In this document: in pieces, positions 35,857 to 46,483 of the stretch
How positions within the stretch are numbered: position 1 is the first letter of the stretch
Layout: the number at the start of each line of letters is the position of its first letter
Assembly (NCBI RefSeq): GCF_000350225.1
Contig: NW_005179059.1
Span: 93,385-157,384 of the forward strand
Direction of reading: 5' to 3'
DNA: 64,000 bases
DNA from: Chondrus crispus
Taxonomy: Eukaryota > Rhodophyta > Florideophyceae > Gigartinales > Gigartinaceae
The notes under the pieces: model-generated
Seen by the model: the letters and a program-made list of their open reading frames with translations, nothing else
What the model was told of the DNA's origin: nothing
Database searches by the model: none
Translations under genes and position numbers: made by a program

Positions 35857-36402
35857 TTCGACGCCTTATTGCGTAGTTCGTACGTGCGCATTGGGATGCA
35901 GTGGGTCTAATATGAGGCCCTGCCACTAAATCTGCCTGCTGTAATATGGCCCCCAGCACGATACGTTTTCGGCATCTGACAAGCTTATCAGACGCCGGAC
36001 ACGGTACGTGATAAAATAGGAAGTTAAAAATATTGCCTGTGCGCCTATAATCGCACAGGGCAAAAATTAAATTTTGCGCACTGACATTTTATTTTCTGTG
36101 CGCCGCCGTCGGCAAAATTTGGGCCAGAAATGGGCTACAGAAATGTCGCCAATCCAGCGCGTATGGGGGTGCCGCCTTGTAAATCCCCCTAAAACGTATC
36201 GTCCCACCGGAAAATTGGCTCCGTCAAAATCACCCAAAACGATACGTTTTGAGCCATATACCGTAGTCACTACCAAACTCGCACATACGACGATTCAGGC
36301 GCGGACGATACGTTTTTTGTCTTTACGTATCGATCCTGACATATGCCCAAAACGTATCGTCCTGCGGGAACTGACGACGGAACTACAAATAGAGTCATTT
36401 TG
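35857..36402. repeat. Connector repeat SR4b
   Basis: 546-bp direct tandem copy of SR4a (TTCGACGCCTTATTGCG start), passing into module A through GGAACTACAAATAGAG. Confidence 0.88.
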
Positions 36403-36463
36403 CCTTAGCTTCTGACGGATACCTCACGTTTTGGGACATGAGATTTCCTGCCGATGTCGATGG

Positions 36464-36468
36464 AACTA
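36464..36468. repeat. Target site duplication AACTA, left
   Basis: Repeated at 46479-46483. The uninterrupted array units read GGAACTAGTTGG at this point. Confidence 0.95.
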
Positions 36469-37083
36469 TGTCGTGCACTGAGGGGGAAGGGGTGGGATCC
36501 CCCTCTGGCAGAGCGCGCGCGTTCGGGGGCGCGTGTAGGGGGTTATCGGGAGACCACCCGTAAGGGACCGGTACGGGGCCGGGCGCGAAGCGCAGTAGGG
36601 AAAGTAAGGGAAAAAGTGGGAAACAGAGCCCAGGAGGGGCGGAGCGGTAGGGACAGCTGTCGCGCGGAGAGCCGGGAGTGGCGGGACGACGCGCGCGGTA
36701 GAGGCAGGAGGGAATCGGGACGTAGATGGCTCGCAGGGTACCGTCGTGGGACGGGGACCGACGCGAGGCTACGACTCCGTTCCAGAAACCCGAGTTCTAG
36801 ACCCAAAGCTTCGTACCGTTTTACTAAGGGTCGGACGTCGGCTATATACTAGCTGACGTCGGAGCTATAATTAATTGAACTAAAAATACTAAATTGGACG
36901 ACGGCGGCGATGGCCGGAGAAACTCCTCTTGGGGAGGTATGACAACCACTACACGTGGGAAATGACACGATTAACGTGAGGGATACACGGTTACACGTGG
37001 TATATATCTCACTTATGATAGTGAGGCATTCCGCGTGTGCTACAGTACAGCACCGCGATTGAGCGGGCGGTCAGTGCTCTACA
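36469..37083 (-). repeat. 3' LTR of gypsy element 3, 615 bp
   Basis: TGTCGTGCACTG to AGTGCTCTACA on the plus strand. In the sense direction a TATA box (GTATATAGC) lies at about 36840-36848, flanked by repeated GACGTC and CAGCTAG motifs. Confidence 0.95.
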
Positions 37084-37084
37084 T

Positions 37085-37098
37085 AGCCCCCCTCTCAG
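37085..37098 (-). promoter_or_regulatory. Polypurine tract of element 3
   Basis: Sense strand GAGAGGGGGGCTA abuts the 3' LTR. Confidence 0.7.
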
Positions 37099-38229
37099 AG
37101 TAGAGCGTCCCCGCGAACCTTGAATCCGGCGGTCATTGCCCCGCCCTTGCCGACATACCCGCCCTCCGCAGTTAGAGTCCGCTTGGCGAGGATCAGGCGA
37201 GCGCTCGGGAGAGGAGGTGAGGTGGGTCGTGTCCGCGAGTACGCGTGCGACATGAAATGGGACGCGGTGTCCTCGGCCCGAACCTTGCCTCCCTGGCTTC
37301 CGTGTGGTGCCTTGTCGTTGAACTTATTGGCCCATCCTTCCCGGTGATCAGCGCGAGCGTGTCTTCCTGACCACACGACCTTCCTTGGATCAGCGCGAGC
37401 GTGTCCCCCTGACCACGCGACCTTCCTTCCCCCTTCTCTCTCCCCTTTTTTCCCTTCTTGGTAGGGGCGGAGGATGTCGTGCGCGGCGGTGTCGAGGGGC
37501 GAGTGAGTGCGAGGAACCGATTCCCTCGTCGCCCGGGTCAGAAATTTCTCCCTTAGGAAGGGAGGGGGCACTCTCACCACGAGGGCGAGAGGGGTCCGGC
37601 GTCCTCGAGGGAGATAGCTTATTCCACCCCCCTGGGAAGGGGAGGGGTGGACACGCGCGAGAGTGTAGACGCGCTTCGTTCGGCGAGCGCCGGGGCTTAC
37701 CCATCACCCGTTGGCCGAAGAACCCGCCGTCGGGTAGGGATAACGACGCGCGGTCCGAGAATCCGCCGAAGGTTGGTGTGCTCCCGGCGGTGTCGGACCG
37801 GTCGAACCGGCAGCGCGCCCCCTTGGAGGGAGCGGGAGTCACTCCCGCTGTCTGCAAATTCAAACGAAATTAACCATTCTGCTACAGCCCCTTTCTTCGA
37901 ATCGGGCATCCCTATGGATGAGGATTCTGGCGGAGGCGTGTACCGTCCCGGGACAGCGTACAATCTCCCGGCGGCGCGATGGCGCGCGAGGAGGGGGGAA
38001 CTCTGTTACAAGAGGGTAGTGCGGTGCGAGGTACCGATATCGTGCCATCGTCCGACGCGCGAGACCCCTGCCTCGTTTTTTTCTGTTTCTTTAGTGTCGC
38101 CCACGAGGCTCCGTCTCCGATCCCGACGTCCAGAGCAGCCGAAAAAAAGGGGGGGAGTCAGTTCCTCCCTCCGAGGGCCTTCTGGGGTAAGTAACGACCC
38201 GTTTTTCGAAGGGGGGGGTCGGACAGAGT
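37099..38229. other. Noncoding 3' region of element 3
   Basis: GC-rich sequence between pol and the 3' LTR. ORFs of 88 to 250 codons are open on both strands, but their composition (Arg, Gly, Pro runs in several frames) is what GC-rich noncoding DNA gives. I find no resemblance to the antisense ORFs of elements 1 and 2. Confidence 0.45.
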
Positions 38230-38660
38230 TCGTGTCCAGCGCGTATTGTCGTTACTCCTTGCTCAGGCGAGTCAATTCCCTCGTCGAGCGAGTACTGCAA
38301 TTCTTCACGAAGGGTGGCACGGATAGGGTCCTCGTCAGGCGAGTATTACGTTACTCCTCGCAAAGGCGAGTCAATTCCCTCGTCGAGCGAGTACTGTAGT
38401 TCTCCGCGAAGGGAGGCACGGATCGACGTTGCTCCTCGCATAGGCGAGTCAATTCCCTCGTCGAGCGAGTATTGTAATTCTCCACGGAGGGAAGCACGGC
38501 CAGAGTCCTCGGCCGGCGAGTATTGTCGTTATTCTTCGCACAGGCGAGTCATTTCCCTCGTCGAGCGAGTATCGAAGTTCTCCACGAAGGGAGGCACGGA
38601 TTAACGTTGCTCCTCGCATAGGCGAGTCAATTCCCTCGTCGAGCGAGTATCGTAGTTGGC
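38230..38660. repeat. Minisatellite in the 3' region of element 3
   Basis: Five imperfect copies of a block with GGCGAGTCAATTCCCTCGTC followed by GAGCGAGTA, spaced about 78 to 99 bp, with CACGAAGGGAGGCACGGAT-type spacers. Long, open frames here are a by-product of the repeat. Confidence 0.8.
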
Positions 38661-41600
38661 CACGCCACTTCATACCGTCCGCTCGGCGTTCTTGCTGGCC
38701 GCTCGATGAGGCCCCGCTGGCACAGAGGACAACCCCCCCAAAAATTTAACCAATTTTAAACTTCCCTTTCCAAAAGTCGAAACCAAAAATTGAGGGTCAT
38801 TCGCTGCGACCAACATTGTCGGGGCCGGCCGTCCGGTGGCGAGTCGCGCTGTACAGAAGCGTGTTTCCATGGGCCTTATGATAACTACCCCGCGTACCTC
38901 CTGAGAAGGTACGGGGGCGCGGTTCACCCTTCTAATTCCCGAGTCCCACGCTGTCGGGATGCCGCCATAGTGCACGGTCGGGGATGGGTATCCGCTTTTT
39001 CCGGCAGTATCGCGTGACCGTGTTGTAGTCGATATGACGGGCGGGCTCCCAGGTCGACTCGGCGTCGCTGTACCCGTACCAACGTACGCGAAACAGGGGG
39101 AGCCCGTCATCTCCCGGCCCGTGCCCGGTTAGCGATTGCACGACGTAGACGTCGTTGGGGTCTCCCGCAGAGGAAGCCGGAGGTAGGGCCTGCCCCGATG
39201 GCACGCGTAGGGGTACGCGGAAGGCGTCGGGTCGGAACGTGCACCTCGCGGCCAGGTGCACCGCACCAGACGAGATGAACGCTCGGTAAGCGGGGTCGGT
39301 CGCCGGGGGGGCGGAGGCCCTGTCGCGGCGGGGCGCGGGTGGTTCCGTAGGGGCCACTGTTGGCTCCGTAGTTATAGGGCTCTCCCTCGCGGTTCGCGCT
39401 CGCGTAGCAGGGCACGAGTCTGATTCTTCCCTACGCGGCGGACCCTCCGTCATCTCGACCTGAGAGCGGTACCCAGCGAGTCTCGAGCGGTTGTCCTCGA
39501 TTCCCCCACTGGTTACAGCGTCCATCAATCCCGGCGTGCGCAACCTCGCGGTCGCCGGTGTAGCGAGGGTCCCTTCTGAGGCGGTAGCTTCGGGGAGGTT
39601 ACTGTCCTCCCCGTCTGACTCCACCCGTTCCAGCGGGGGATCCTCCACGTTGCTCCTCAACGGGGGTGCCTTGACAACTCGGTCACGAGAGAGCCGGTCT
39701 TTCAGTCCCGTCCCCCGTAATATGGTGACGGTGTGGTCGTCCACCTGTACGACAGGGAAGGGTCCCTCGGTCCGCGGTGCGAGCTTATTGTTAACCCGGT
39801 CCTTGTCCGTTTTCTCTTCGGACCGTAGCGCGGCCTCGCGGTTTACGAGTACTTGATCCCCCACCCGATAGTCCGGGGTGGGGTGGCGTATCCGATTATC
39901 GAAATCGTTCTTATACCGCTCCTGTCCGGCCAGCAAGTGGCGGCTGGCCGTCGACATCAGGCTGCGGAGCCACGCTAGGTAGCGGATCTTGAACTGCACC
40001 CTTGAGGCGGATGGGTCCAACAGCGGCGTTTGTTGCAGGGATAACGGACTCGGGGTCCGGGATAATACCAGGTCGAACGGTCGCATACCGATCATCCTGT
40101 TCGCCGTGCAATTATAGCCGTAAGTCAGTGCGTCCGTGTACTGATCCCAGTCACGTTGATTATCGGCGAGGTAATGCGGGAGGGTTGATACCAACGTACG
40201 GTTGAATCTCTCCACCTGCCCATTGGTTTGGGGGTGATACGCCGTGGTAAACACGCTCTCAATTGAGAGTATCCTGCACACTGCGAGGAAAAACCTCGAT
40301 GTGAATTGTCCTCCGTTATCGGAGAGAAGTTTCACTGGGGCGCCGTATACGAACACCCAGTGGGAAATAAACGCCTGAGCAACCGTTTCAGCGGTAATCC
40401 TCTTGAGTGGGACCGTCCTGGTCAGCTTGGAGTATCTGTCCGTCATCACCAAGAGGTAACGGTTTCCTCTTGGTGTACGGGGAAGTTCGCCGAGAATATC
40501 GATGGCGATGTACTCCAGGGGCCCTGACGGAGGAAATGTCTTCAACTCAGAGTTGTGCTTCCGCAGTTTGATGCGTGCCTTCGCGCAGTCGGGACACATC
40601 CTTACGGTCGATTAGGAGTCCACCGACATGCTTGGCCAATAGAACCGCTGTCTTAGCGTATAGAACAATCGCCTGCCTCCCGGGTGACCGGAGGTGGCGG
40701 GATAATGCGACAAGTACAACAACCTTTCCCGGAGGGTTGTGGGTACTACGATCTGTTCCACACCGTCGAGGTGGGCTTTCCGGCAGACCAGCCCTTCCTG
40801 ATTCACGAAGAATCGGGACCGGCGCAATTCAGCGAACCCCTCCCCCTTCTCAAGACGGGAAGTCACCTCCTTACAAAATGGGTCGGAGTGCTGTTCACGA
40901 GAAAAGTCTTCGTGGGTTATCGCGGCCATCGAGGCCGGGGGGTCCAGCGCGTAGCAACCCGCGGAAATTTCGACGTCGGTGGGGTCGTAGGTCTCCTCTT
41001 GATGCTGAGGCTCATCGTCGAAATTCAGGACGGAGTAGCAAGGAATTTCTTCGTCGGTCGGGACAGTCGTACCCCCCGTAGATGGGATACGGCTCAGCGC
41101 ATCGGCGAGGCAGTTCTTGATTCCCTTCACGTAGATTACGTCGAAGTCATATTCGGCAAGGCGCAAGCGCCACCGGGCAAGCCGGCCACTCGCATCGGCG
41201 AGGTTCATCAGCCACCGCAGGGAGTGGTGGTCGGTGTTGACCGTGAACCGCTCCCTTTCCAGGTATGGGCGGAGCGTCTGCACCGCCCATACGATGGCGA
41301 GGCATTCCTTCTCGGTTGTCGAGTAGTTGCGTTCAGCTGACGAGAGCGTGCGTGACCAATACCCGACAGGGTATCGGTGTCCATCCTCGTGGGTCTGCAG
41401 TAGTGTGCAGCCCAACTGAGCGTCTGATGCATCCGTATCCAGCGAGTAGGGGCGCCCCAGTCTTGGGAGTTTTAAGACTGGTGGCGAAATTAAGCACTCC
41501 TTCAGTGTCTGGAAGGCCGTGGTCTGCTCTTCATCCAGATTGGGAAGGACATCCGGATCTCCTTTTCGGATCATAGCCGTAAGGGGCGCCGCTATCTTGG

Positions 41601-43553
41601 CGAAATGATCGACGAAACGTCGGTAGACATTACACATTCCCAAGAACGAGCGCAGCTCGGTCTGGGTCCGTGGTTGAGTCGCTTCTGAGAGCGCTTTCAC
41701 ATTCTTCGGGTGGACCTCGAGTTCGCCCGGTCGAATGATATGACCCAGGTACTCGACAGAGTCCTGAAAAAACCTGCACTTGTTAAGTTTAAGTGATAAT
41801 CCCTCCTGCTGCAGAGCACGGAGTATTACGTCCACATCCTTGAGGTGCGTGTCATAATCCTTGGAGAAGATTATGATATCATCAAGGTAGATGAGACAGC
41901 TCTTCCAGCGATAGCCTGAGAGGAGGATATCCAACATACGTTGAAAGGTGGCCGGGGCGTTCATCAGCCCGAAGGGCATACGGTTGAATTGATACGTCCC
42001 GGCGTGGCACGTAAACGTGGTTTTCGGTCGATCCTCCTTGGCGACTGGAATTTGCCAGTACCCAGAGTTACAATCAAGGGTAGAAAAGACCTTGGATTCC
42101 CCGAGCGTGTCAAGACACTCGTCCATCCGGGGGATGGGGTAAGTATCTCGCACGGTCAACGCGTTCAGCCGTCGGTAATCGATGCAGAAACGGAGGCTCC
42201 CATCTGACTTGGGTATGAGCACAACGGGGGACGCCCATTCGGACTTGGACCGGGTGATCACCCCGTTGGCTAACATCTCGTCCACCGAGGCTTGTTCCGC
42301 CTCTCGGGCGCGGGGACCAGCGCGATATGGCTGACAACGAAACGGCTTTGCGCCGGGGGTGAGTTCGATGCGATGCTCGGTCGCTCGGACTTCACCCACA
42401 TTCCCGTTCCACATCGCGGCGTACGGCGCGAGCATGGTGCGAACCTGCCCTCGCACTTGCGCCGGCAGGTGGTCGAGGGGAACTGCCTCCTGCGGAGGGG
42501 ATGTCTCCGCTTGGGGGAGGACACCGCGAGGGGGCCTCTCGCCCTGTAGAGGGGGGCTCCCCTCGGAGAATTCCGCGGCTAGGACCGCGTCCAACGGCAT
42601 CGCCGTGCGCACCATCGCCCGCGGATGGGGAGTGACGAAGCCAACGACTTGGTTCTTCGATAGCCTCTTGTCGGCGGACGAGAAGTTCGCCATGAGGACC
42701 TTGAACTCTTGCAACGGAGAGATGCGCACCACCCCGTTGGAGAGGGAGAGCCGATGCTTCGCATATAACTGCGGGTTCGCCTCGAGGACCGAGAGTCCGT
42801 TCCGTCCACTTGTGACGTAAACCCAGGTCTGGGTGCCCGCCGGGAGGTTGACGGCGCGGGTAACCTTGAGCTTGGGCGAAATCCGCCCCGCTTGCGGGGA
42901 ATACTCCTGCTCCGTCGGGAGGGGAGGACTGTTCACGGCCCGGGCAGCCGGCTTGCGGACGATGGGAATTTTTGTGCCATCGTCCAGCTCCACCACTTTG
43001 CGTCTTGGGTAAATCGCCTCCACAAACTTGTCGTTGAACTCACACCCCAAAATGATGGGGGCGGCTAACCGTTCACAGACGATGAATGTACACTTCATGG
43101 TGCGGTCGCCTAACCGCACTACGAGGGGGATTTTTCCGCTTGTACGCAATGGTCTCCCATTGGCGTCAGCGATCGACGGGATTTCTCCCGGAATAATCAG
43201 CGCTTCCCATCCGGAGGGAAGCGTGTCGGCCGGTACGAAATTGGAGCCAGCCCCTGTATCTAATATTGTGAGCTGGCGCACCAATATCGACGGGGATAAT
43301 CCAAGGTCTGCGTAGACCTTGTAATTCCGCCGAGACAGCGCGAGCACTGTCTCGGGATGGCTAACACCCCTTGCAGGCGGGGGGGTGTTTCTTCGCCATG
43401 GTCGGCGTAAGGTACCGAGCCGTTCGGGGTCGGGGTCTCCCTGGGATGGCCCAGTGTGTTTGCGGCCGAGTATCCGGTACCGCTTCTCCGCCTCGGGAGG
43501 TGAGGACGGTTCCGCCACCCTGGGCGAGTGATCCGGGGATGTGACCGTGTCCA

Positions 43554-43575
43554 CCTCAGCTGCTGCGGGCTGAGG
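43554..43575 (-). promoter_or_regulatory. Frameshift-stimulating hairpin
   Basis: Sense strand CCTCAGC pairs with GCTGAGG (7 bp, 8-base loop), beginning 8 nt after the slippery heptamer. Confidence 0.6.
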
Positions 43576-43580
43576 TTCTC

Positions 43581-45757
43581 CTAGTTTTTTGGAGGAGGAG
43601 AAGCTTCCCCGGGGGGCGGTACGGACCTCGTCCCGGTACCCGCACGCGGCGGCGGGCCGGCGACGGCGTCGGGGTTCATTACCCGGTTCGCCTCGTAACT
43701 GAGAAGGGCGACGGCTCGGAGGTACGCCTCCGGAGGCACTCGGCTCTTTTGGGCCGCGGTCAACTTCTCGTACTGATGGGGTACGAGGGATACATCCTTC
43801 ACCTTCATGTCGCAGTCGGGGGAAATGTGGTCCCCGACCCGATAACAGGTGAAGCAGATGATCTGCGGGGACGGAGGTCCCCGCAGATCCTTTTGGTAAT
43901 TACGGGACGTTTTCCCGGGTGGAAGTCCGCGAAAGCCCTCGGCGGGCTCTCGAGCGGGTTGATACGGCTTGCGCCGGTCGCCGTAAAACAGCGAGTCTCC
44001 GTCGTTGAAGGAGGATTCTTCCGTCGGGAGGGAAGGAGCCCCCCCGGCGAGGTCACCATCGGTAGCGAAGTAGTTCTCGGCTCCCCGGGCCGTTTGAAAA
44101 CTGGGAGAGGGGCCGGTCGACGACGACGGGGCGCCATCCAGGGCAGCGAGAACCTGTTTAACCGGGCGAGGCTTCCCGAATTCCACGCGGCGCCCCGCCC
44201 CGTGCTGGGCCCGGAAAGCATCGCCATGCGAGCGCGCGAGGGCGATGGTATCCTCGAACGAGGATCGCGGTCGATCCTCGCGAGCTTGTAACACCAGCGG
44301 CTTGATCGCGGGGGTGAGCCCCTCGATGAAGAGGGTCGTCCCCTCGTATGCCGAGTGCACGTCCCCGCACCTCCCCAGGGCGGTGGACATTCGAGTAGCG
44401 TACTCGGTTTCCAGTTCGCCCGGCTTCTGGCGGAGCTCCCTCAATGCCGTGAGGGCCCGCTCGATCTCGAGGTTCGTCGCATAGGTGCGCAACAGCCAAT
44501 TGACGGCGGCGGCCCAGCTCGCGATCCCCTGAGATTTGCGGTACAGTCCCCGCTGGGACTCATACGCTTCCTTCGCTGGCGGAGCCAGCAGATGGGGTCG
44601 GGCCATCAGGGCCATCGCCTCGGTCATATTGGCGTTGTCAAAATTTCCTTGCAGCGAGCCAGGAAGCTGATAACCCTGATAGGATCTACCCCGCTGAATT
44701 TGTACTCCCCCATGACCACGAGGAGGTACTGCACCCTCTTACGGGTGGTAGCGTAGACCCGGTCGTCCAGGGTGGGGTCGGTATCCACGAGGCGGTAGGC
44801 TCGGTAGTTGCACACACCTCTGAACCGGTGGTTCGTCGGCTTCCAGACAGAAACCTTTTTCTGTTTGGGGCCGAACGTCGGCATTGGGGCCGTAAGGGAC
44901 TCTGACTCGGAATCGGTCTCCGAGTCAGAGGAGGATGACGAGGACGGGCTTGAGTACCCGTCCGGAGGGTATCCATCCTTTCGTCCTTTGCGACGGTTCG
45001 CCTTCCGCTCTTTCCGACTGGGTTTGGACTTTTTTCGTCGTCCACTCCCCTCGTCGTCTGAGCTTCCCCCTTGATCGGGGTCCTCTCCCCGTAAATTCTG
45101 GGAGGGTAAATCACCTTCAAGGTGGATAGGTCCGGCGGAGGCTCCCTCGCGGGAGGCTCCTGCCGCGGTTCGCGACGCCTGCGGATTGGCGGAGAATTGG
45201 GGTGCGGTCTCCATGGAGGGGACCCGTATCCCCGCGGCTTGCAGCGCCGGCGTTGTCACGTTGGAAAAGAGCAGGCTCTTATTCAACGGGGGCAACCCCT
45301 CAGCGGGAGGGAGAGTCGCTACTCCGACTGTAGTCGAAGGGATTCCAGCAGCGGAGGCTGATGTTTGCGTCTTCAAGATGGCAATTTCTCGACGGAGGGC
45401 CTTGAGTTCCTCCGCCGTGGCGGTCTCCTCTTGCTTACGCAGGATGGCGGCCTCCTTGGCGCTGGCAGCTATGTCCGCCTGCCAGGCCTTGGTGAGCACG
45501 CCTTCCAGGGCGGTTAGGCGATCGCGCTCTCGCGCGGCTTGTACCTCGGCTTGGGCCGCGATAGTTTCCTCAATAAAAGTCTTGAGGTTTTCCCGCAGCG
45601 CCGACGGTTGCGCTGCGAGCTTCTCCGCTACAGTATTGAGCGTGAATCTTTCCGCTTCTCGGAGCGTCTCGCGACAACTCCGAGTGATCCACGCCGCAAC
45701 TGGCGGAGGCACGTCTCGAGGACGGGTCTCACGGGACGAATCGGACCCGGATACCAT
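43581..45757 (-). pseudogene. Gypsy element 3 gag (one-base frameshift)
   Basis: Starts at ATG 45757 (MVSGSDSSRETRPRDV). N-terminal helices with heptad-like Leu and Ala, a basic/Ser-rich linker, a capsid-like region and the zinc knuckle CFTCYRVGDHISPDC near the end follow in order. At about 44640, within a short A run, one base is missing relative to the homologous gag of element 2. The first frame therefore ends at 44624 and the rest (44627-43581) is in another frame. The knuckle has the CX2CX5HX4C spacing seen in element 2. Gag ends at TAG 43583-43581 immediately after the slippery site. A sequencing error in the A run is a possible alternative. Confidence 0.9.
43584..43590 (-). promoter_or_regulatory. 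-1 ribosomal frameshift heptamer A AAA AAC
   Basis: The sense strand reads cc A AAA AAC TAG with gag codons CCA AAA AAC, exactly the X XXY YYZ phase. The -1 frame continues without a stop into pol. Confidence 0.8.
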
Positions 45758-45842
45758 AGCCTTGAGCTTGTCGGAACCTGTTGAAACAGGGATAGAACAC
45801 CTAGGACCAAAAACGGTAAGGGATAAGGGACACTCCGTAGAC

Positions 45843-45860
45843 TTCTAGGTCGGGAGACCA
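45843..45860 (-). promoter_or_regulatory. Primer-binding site of element 3
   Basis: TGGTCTCCCGACCTAGAA three bases from the 5' LTR, identical to those of elements 2 and 4. Confidence 0.78.
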
Positions 45861-45863
45861 AAA

Positions 45864-46478
45864 TGTCGTGCACTGAGGGGGAAGGGGTGGGATCCCCCTC
45901 TGGCAGAGCGCGCGCGTTCGGGGGCGCGTGTAGGGGGTTATCGGGAGACCACCCGTAAGGGACCGGTACGGGGCCGGGCGCGAAGCGCAGTAGGGAAAGT
46001 AAGGGAAAAAGTGGGAAACAGAGCCCAGGAGGGGCGGAGCGGTAGGGACAGCTGTCGCGCGGAGAGCCGGGAGTGGCGGGACGACGCGCGCGGTAGAGGC
46101 AGGAGGGAATCGGGACGTAGATGGCTCGCAGGGTACCGTCGTGGGACGGGGACCGACGCGAGGCTACGACTCCGTTCCAGAAACCCGAGTTCTAGACCCA
46201 AAGCTTCGTACCGTTTTACTAAGGGTCGGACGTCGGCTATATACTAGCTGACGTCGGAGCTATAATTAATTGAACTAAAAATACTAAATTGGACGACGGC
46301 GGCGATGGCCGGAGAAACTCCTCTTGGGGAGGTATGACAACCACTACACGTGGGAAATGACACGATTAACGTGAGGGATACACGGTTACACGTGGTATAT
46401 ATCTCACTTATGATAGTGAGGCATTCCGCGTGTGCTACAGTACAGCACCGCGATTGAGCGGGCGGTCAGTGCTCTACA
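45864..46478 (-). repeat. 5' LTR of gypsy element 3, 615 bp
   Basis: Reading against 36469-37083 base by base I see no difference. Confidence 0.95.
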
Positions 46479-46483
46479 AACTA
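46479..46483. repeat. Target site duplication AACTA, right
   Basis: Copy of 36464-36468. Array unit A4 continues from here. Confidence 0.95.

Larger units (their letters stand above)
38932..43590 (-). pseudogene. Gypsy element 3 pol (protease, RT, RNase H, integrase, chromodomain)
   Basis: The frame is entered by -1 slippage from gag and then runs open to 38932 except for one TAA at 40614-40612. Counting from 43554, the protease site LDTGAGSNF is near residue 99. RT has DCNSGYWQIPV and IYLDDIIIFSK near residue 560. RNase H has LDTDASDAQLGC near 720 and the integrase His pair (HYPATSGHPGG) near 960. The TAA falls between that His pair and the Cys pair (CPDC), splitting the integrase zinc finger. 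Beyond it the core has AIDILGELP, LLSDNGGQF and NGQVERFNR, giving D,D,E. A long Pro/Thr-rich linker and a chromodomain (LFRVRWYGYSDAESTWEPA) complete it. It is intact apart from the stop, so it was probably functional very recently or moved in trans. Confidence 0.93.
36469..46478 (-). mobile_element. Gypsy element 3, young full-length chromovirus (10.0 kb)
   Basis: Two 615-bp LTRs that I read as identical, a 5-bp target duplication, primer-binding site, gag, -1 frameshift signal, pol with chromodomain, minisatellite and polypurine tract, all in the minus-strand sense. Inserted in array unit A4. Identical LTRs indicate a very recent insertion, yet gag has a one-base deletion and pol one nonsense codon. 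No antisense accessory ORF like those of elements 1 and 2 is recognisable between pol and the 3' LTR. Confidence 0.96.

Noticed and set aside
25371..36468. CRISPR-like array
   Set aside because: Repeat units are 546 and 2930 bp with no short repeat-spacer structure, and the context is eukaryotic.
37385..38399. Overlapping frames of 162 and 250 codons in the 3' region of element 3
   Set aside because: Arg/Gly/Pro-rich in several frames and partly inside a minisatellite; no similarity to the antisense ORFs of elements 1 and 2.
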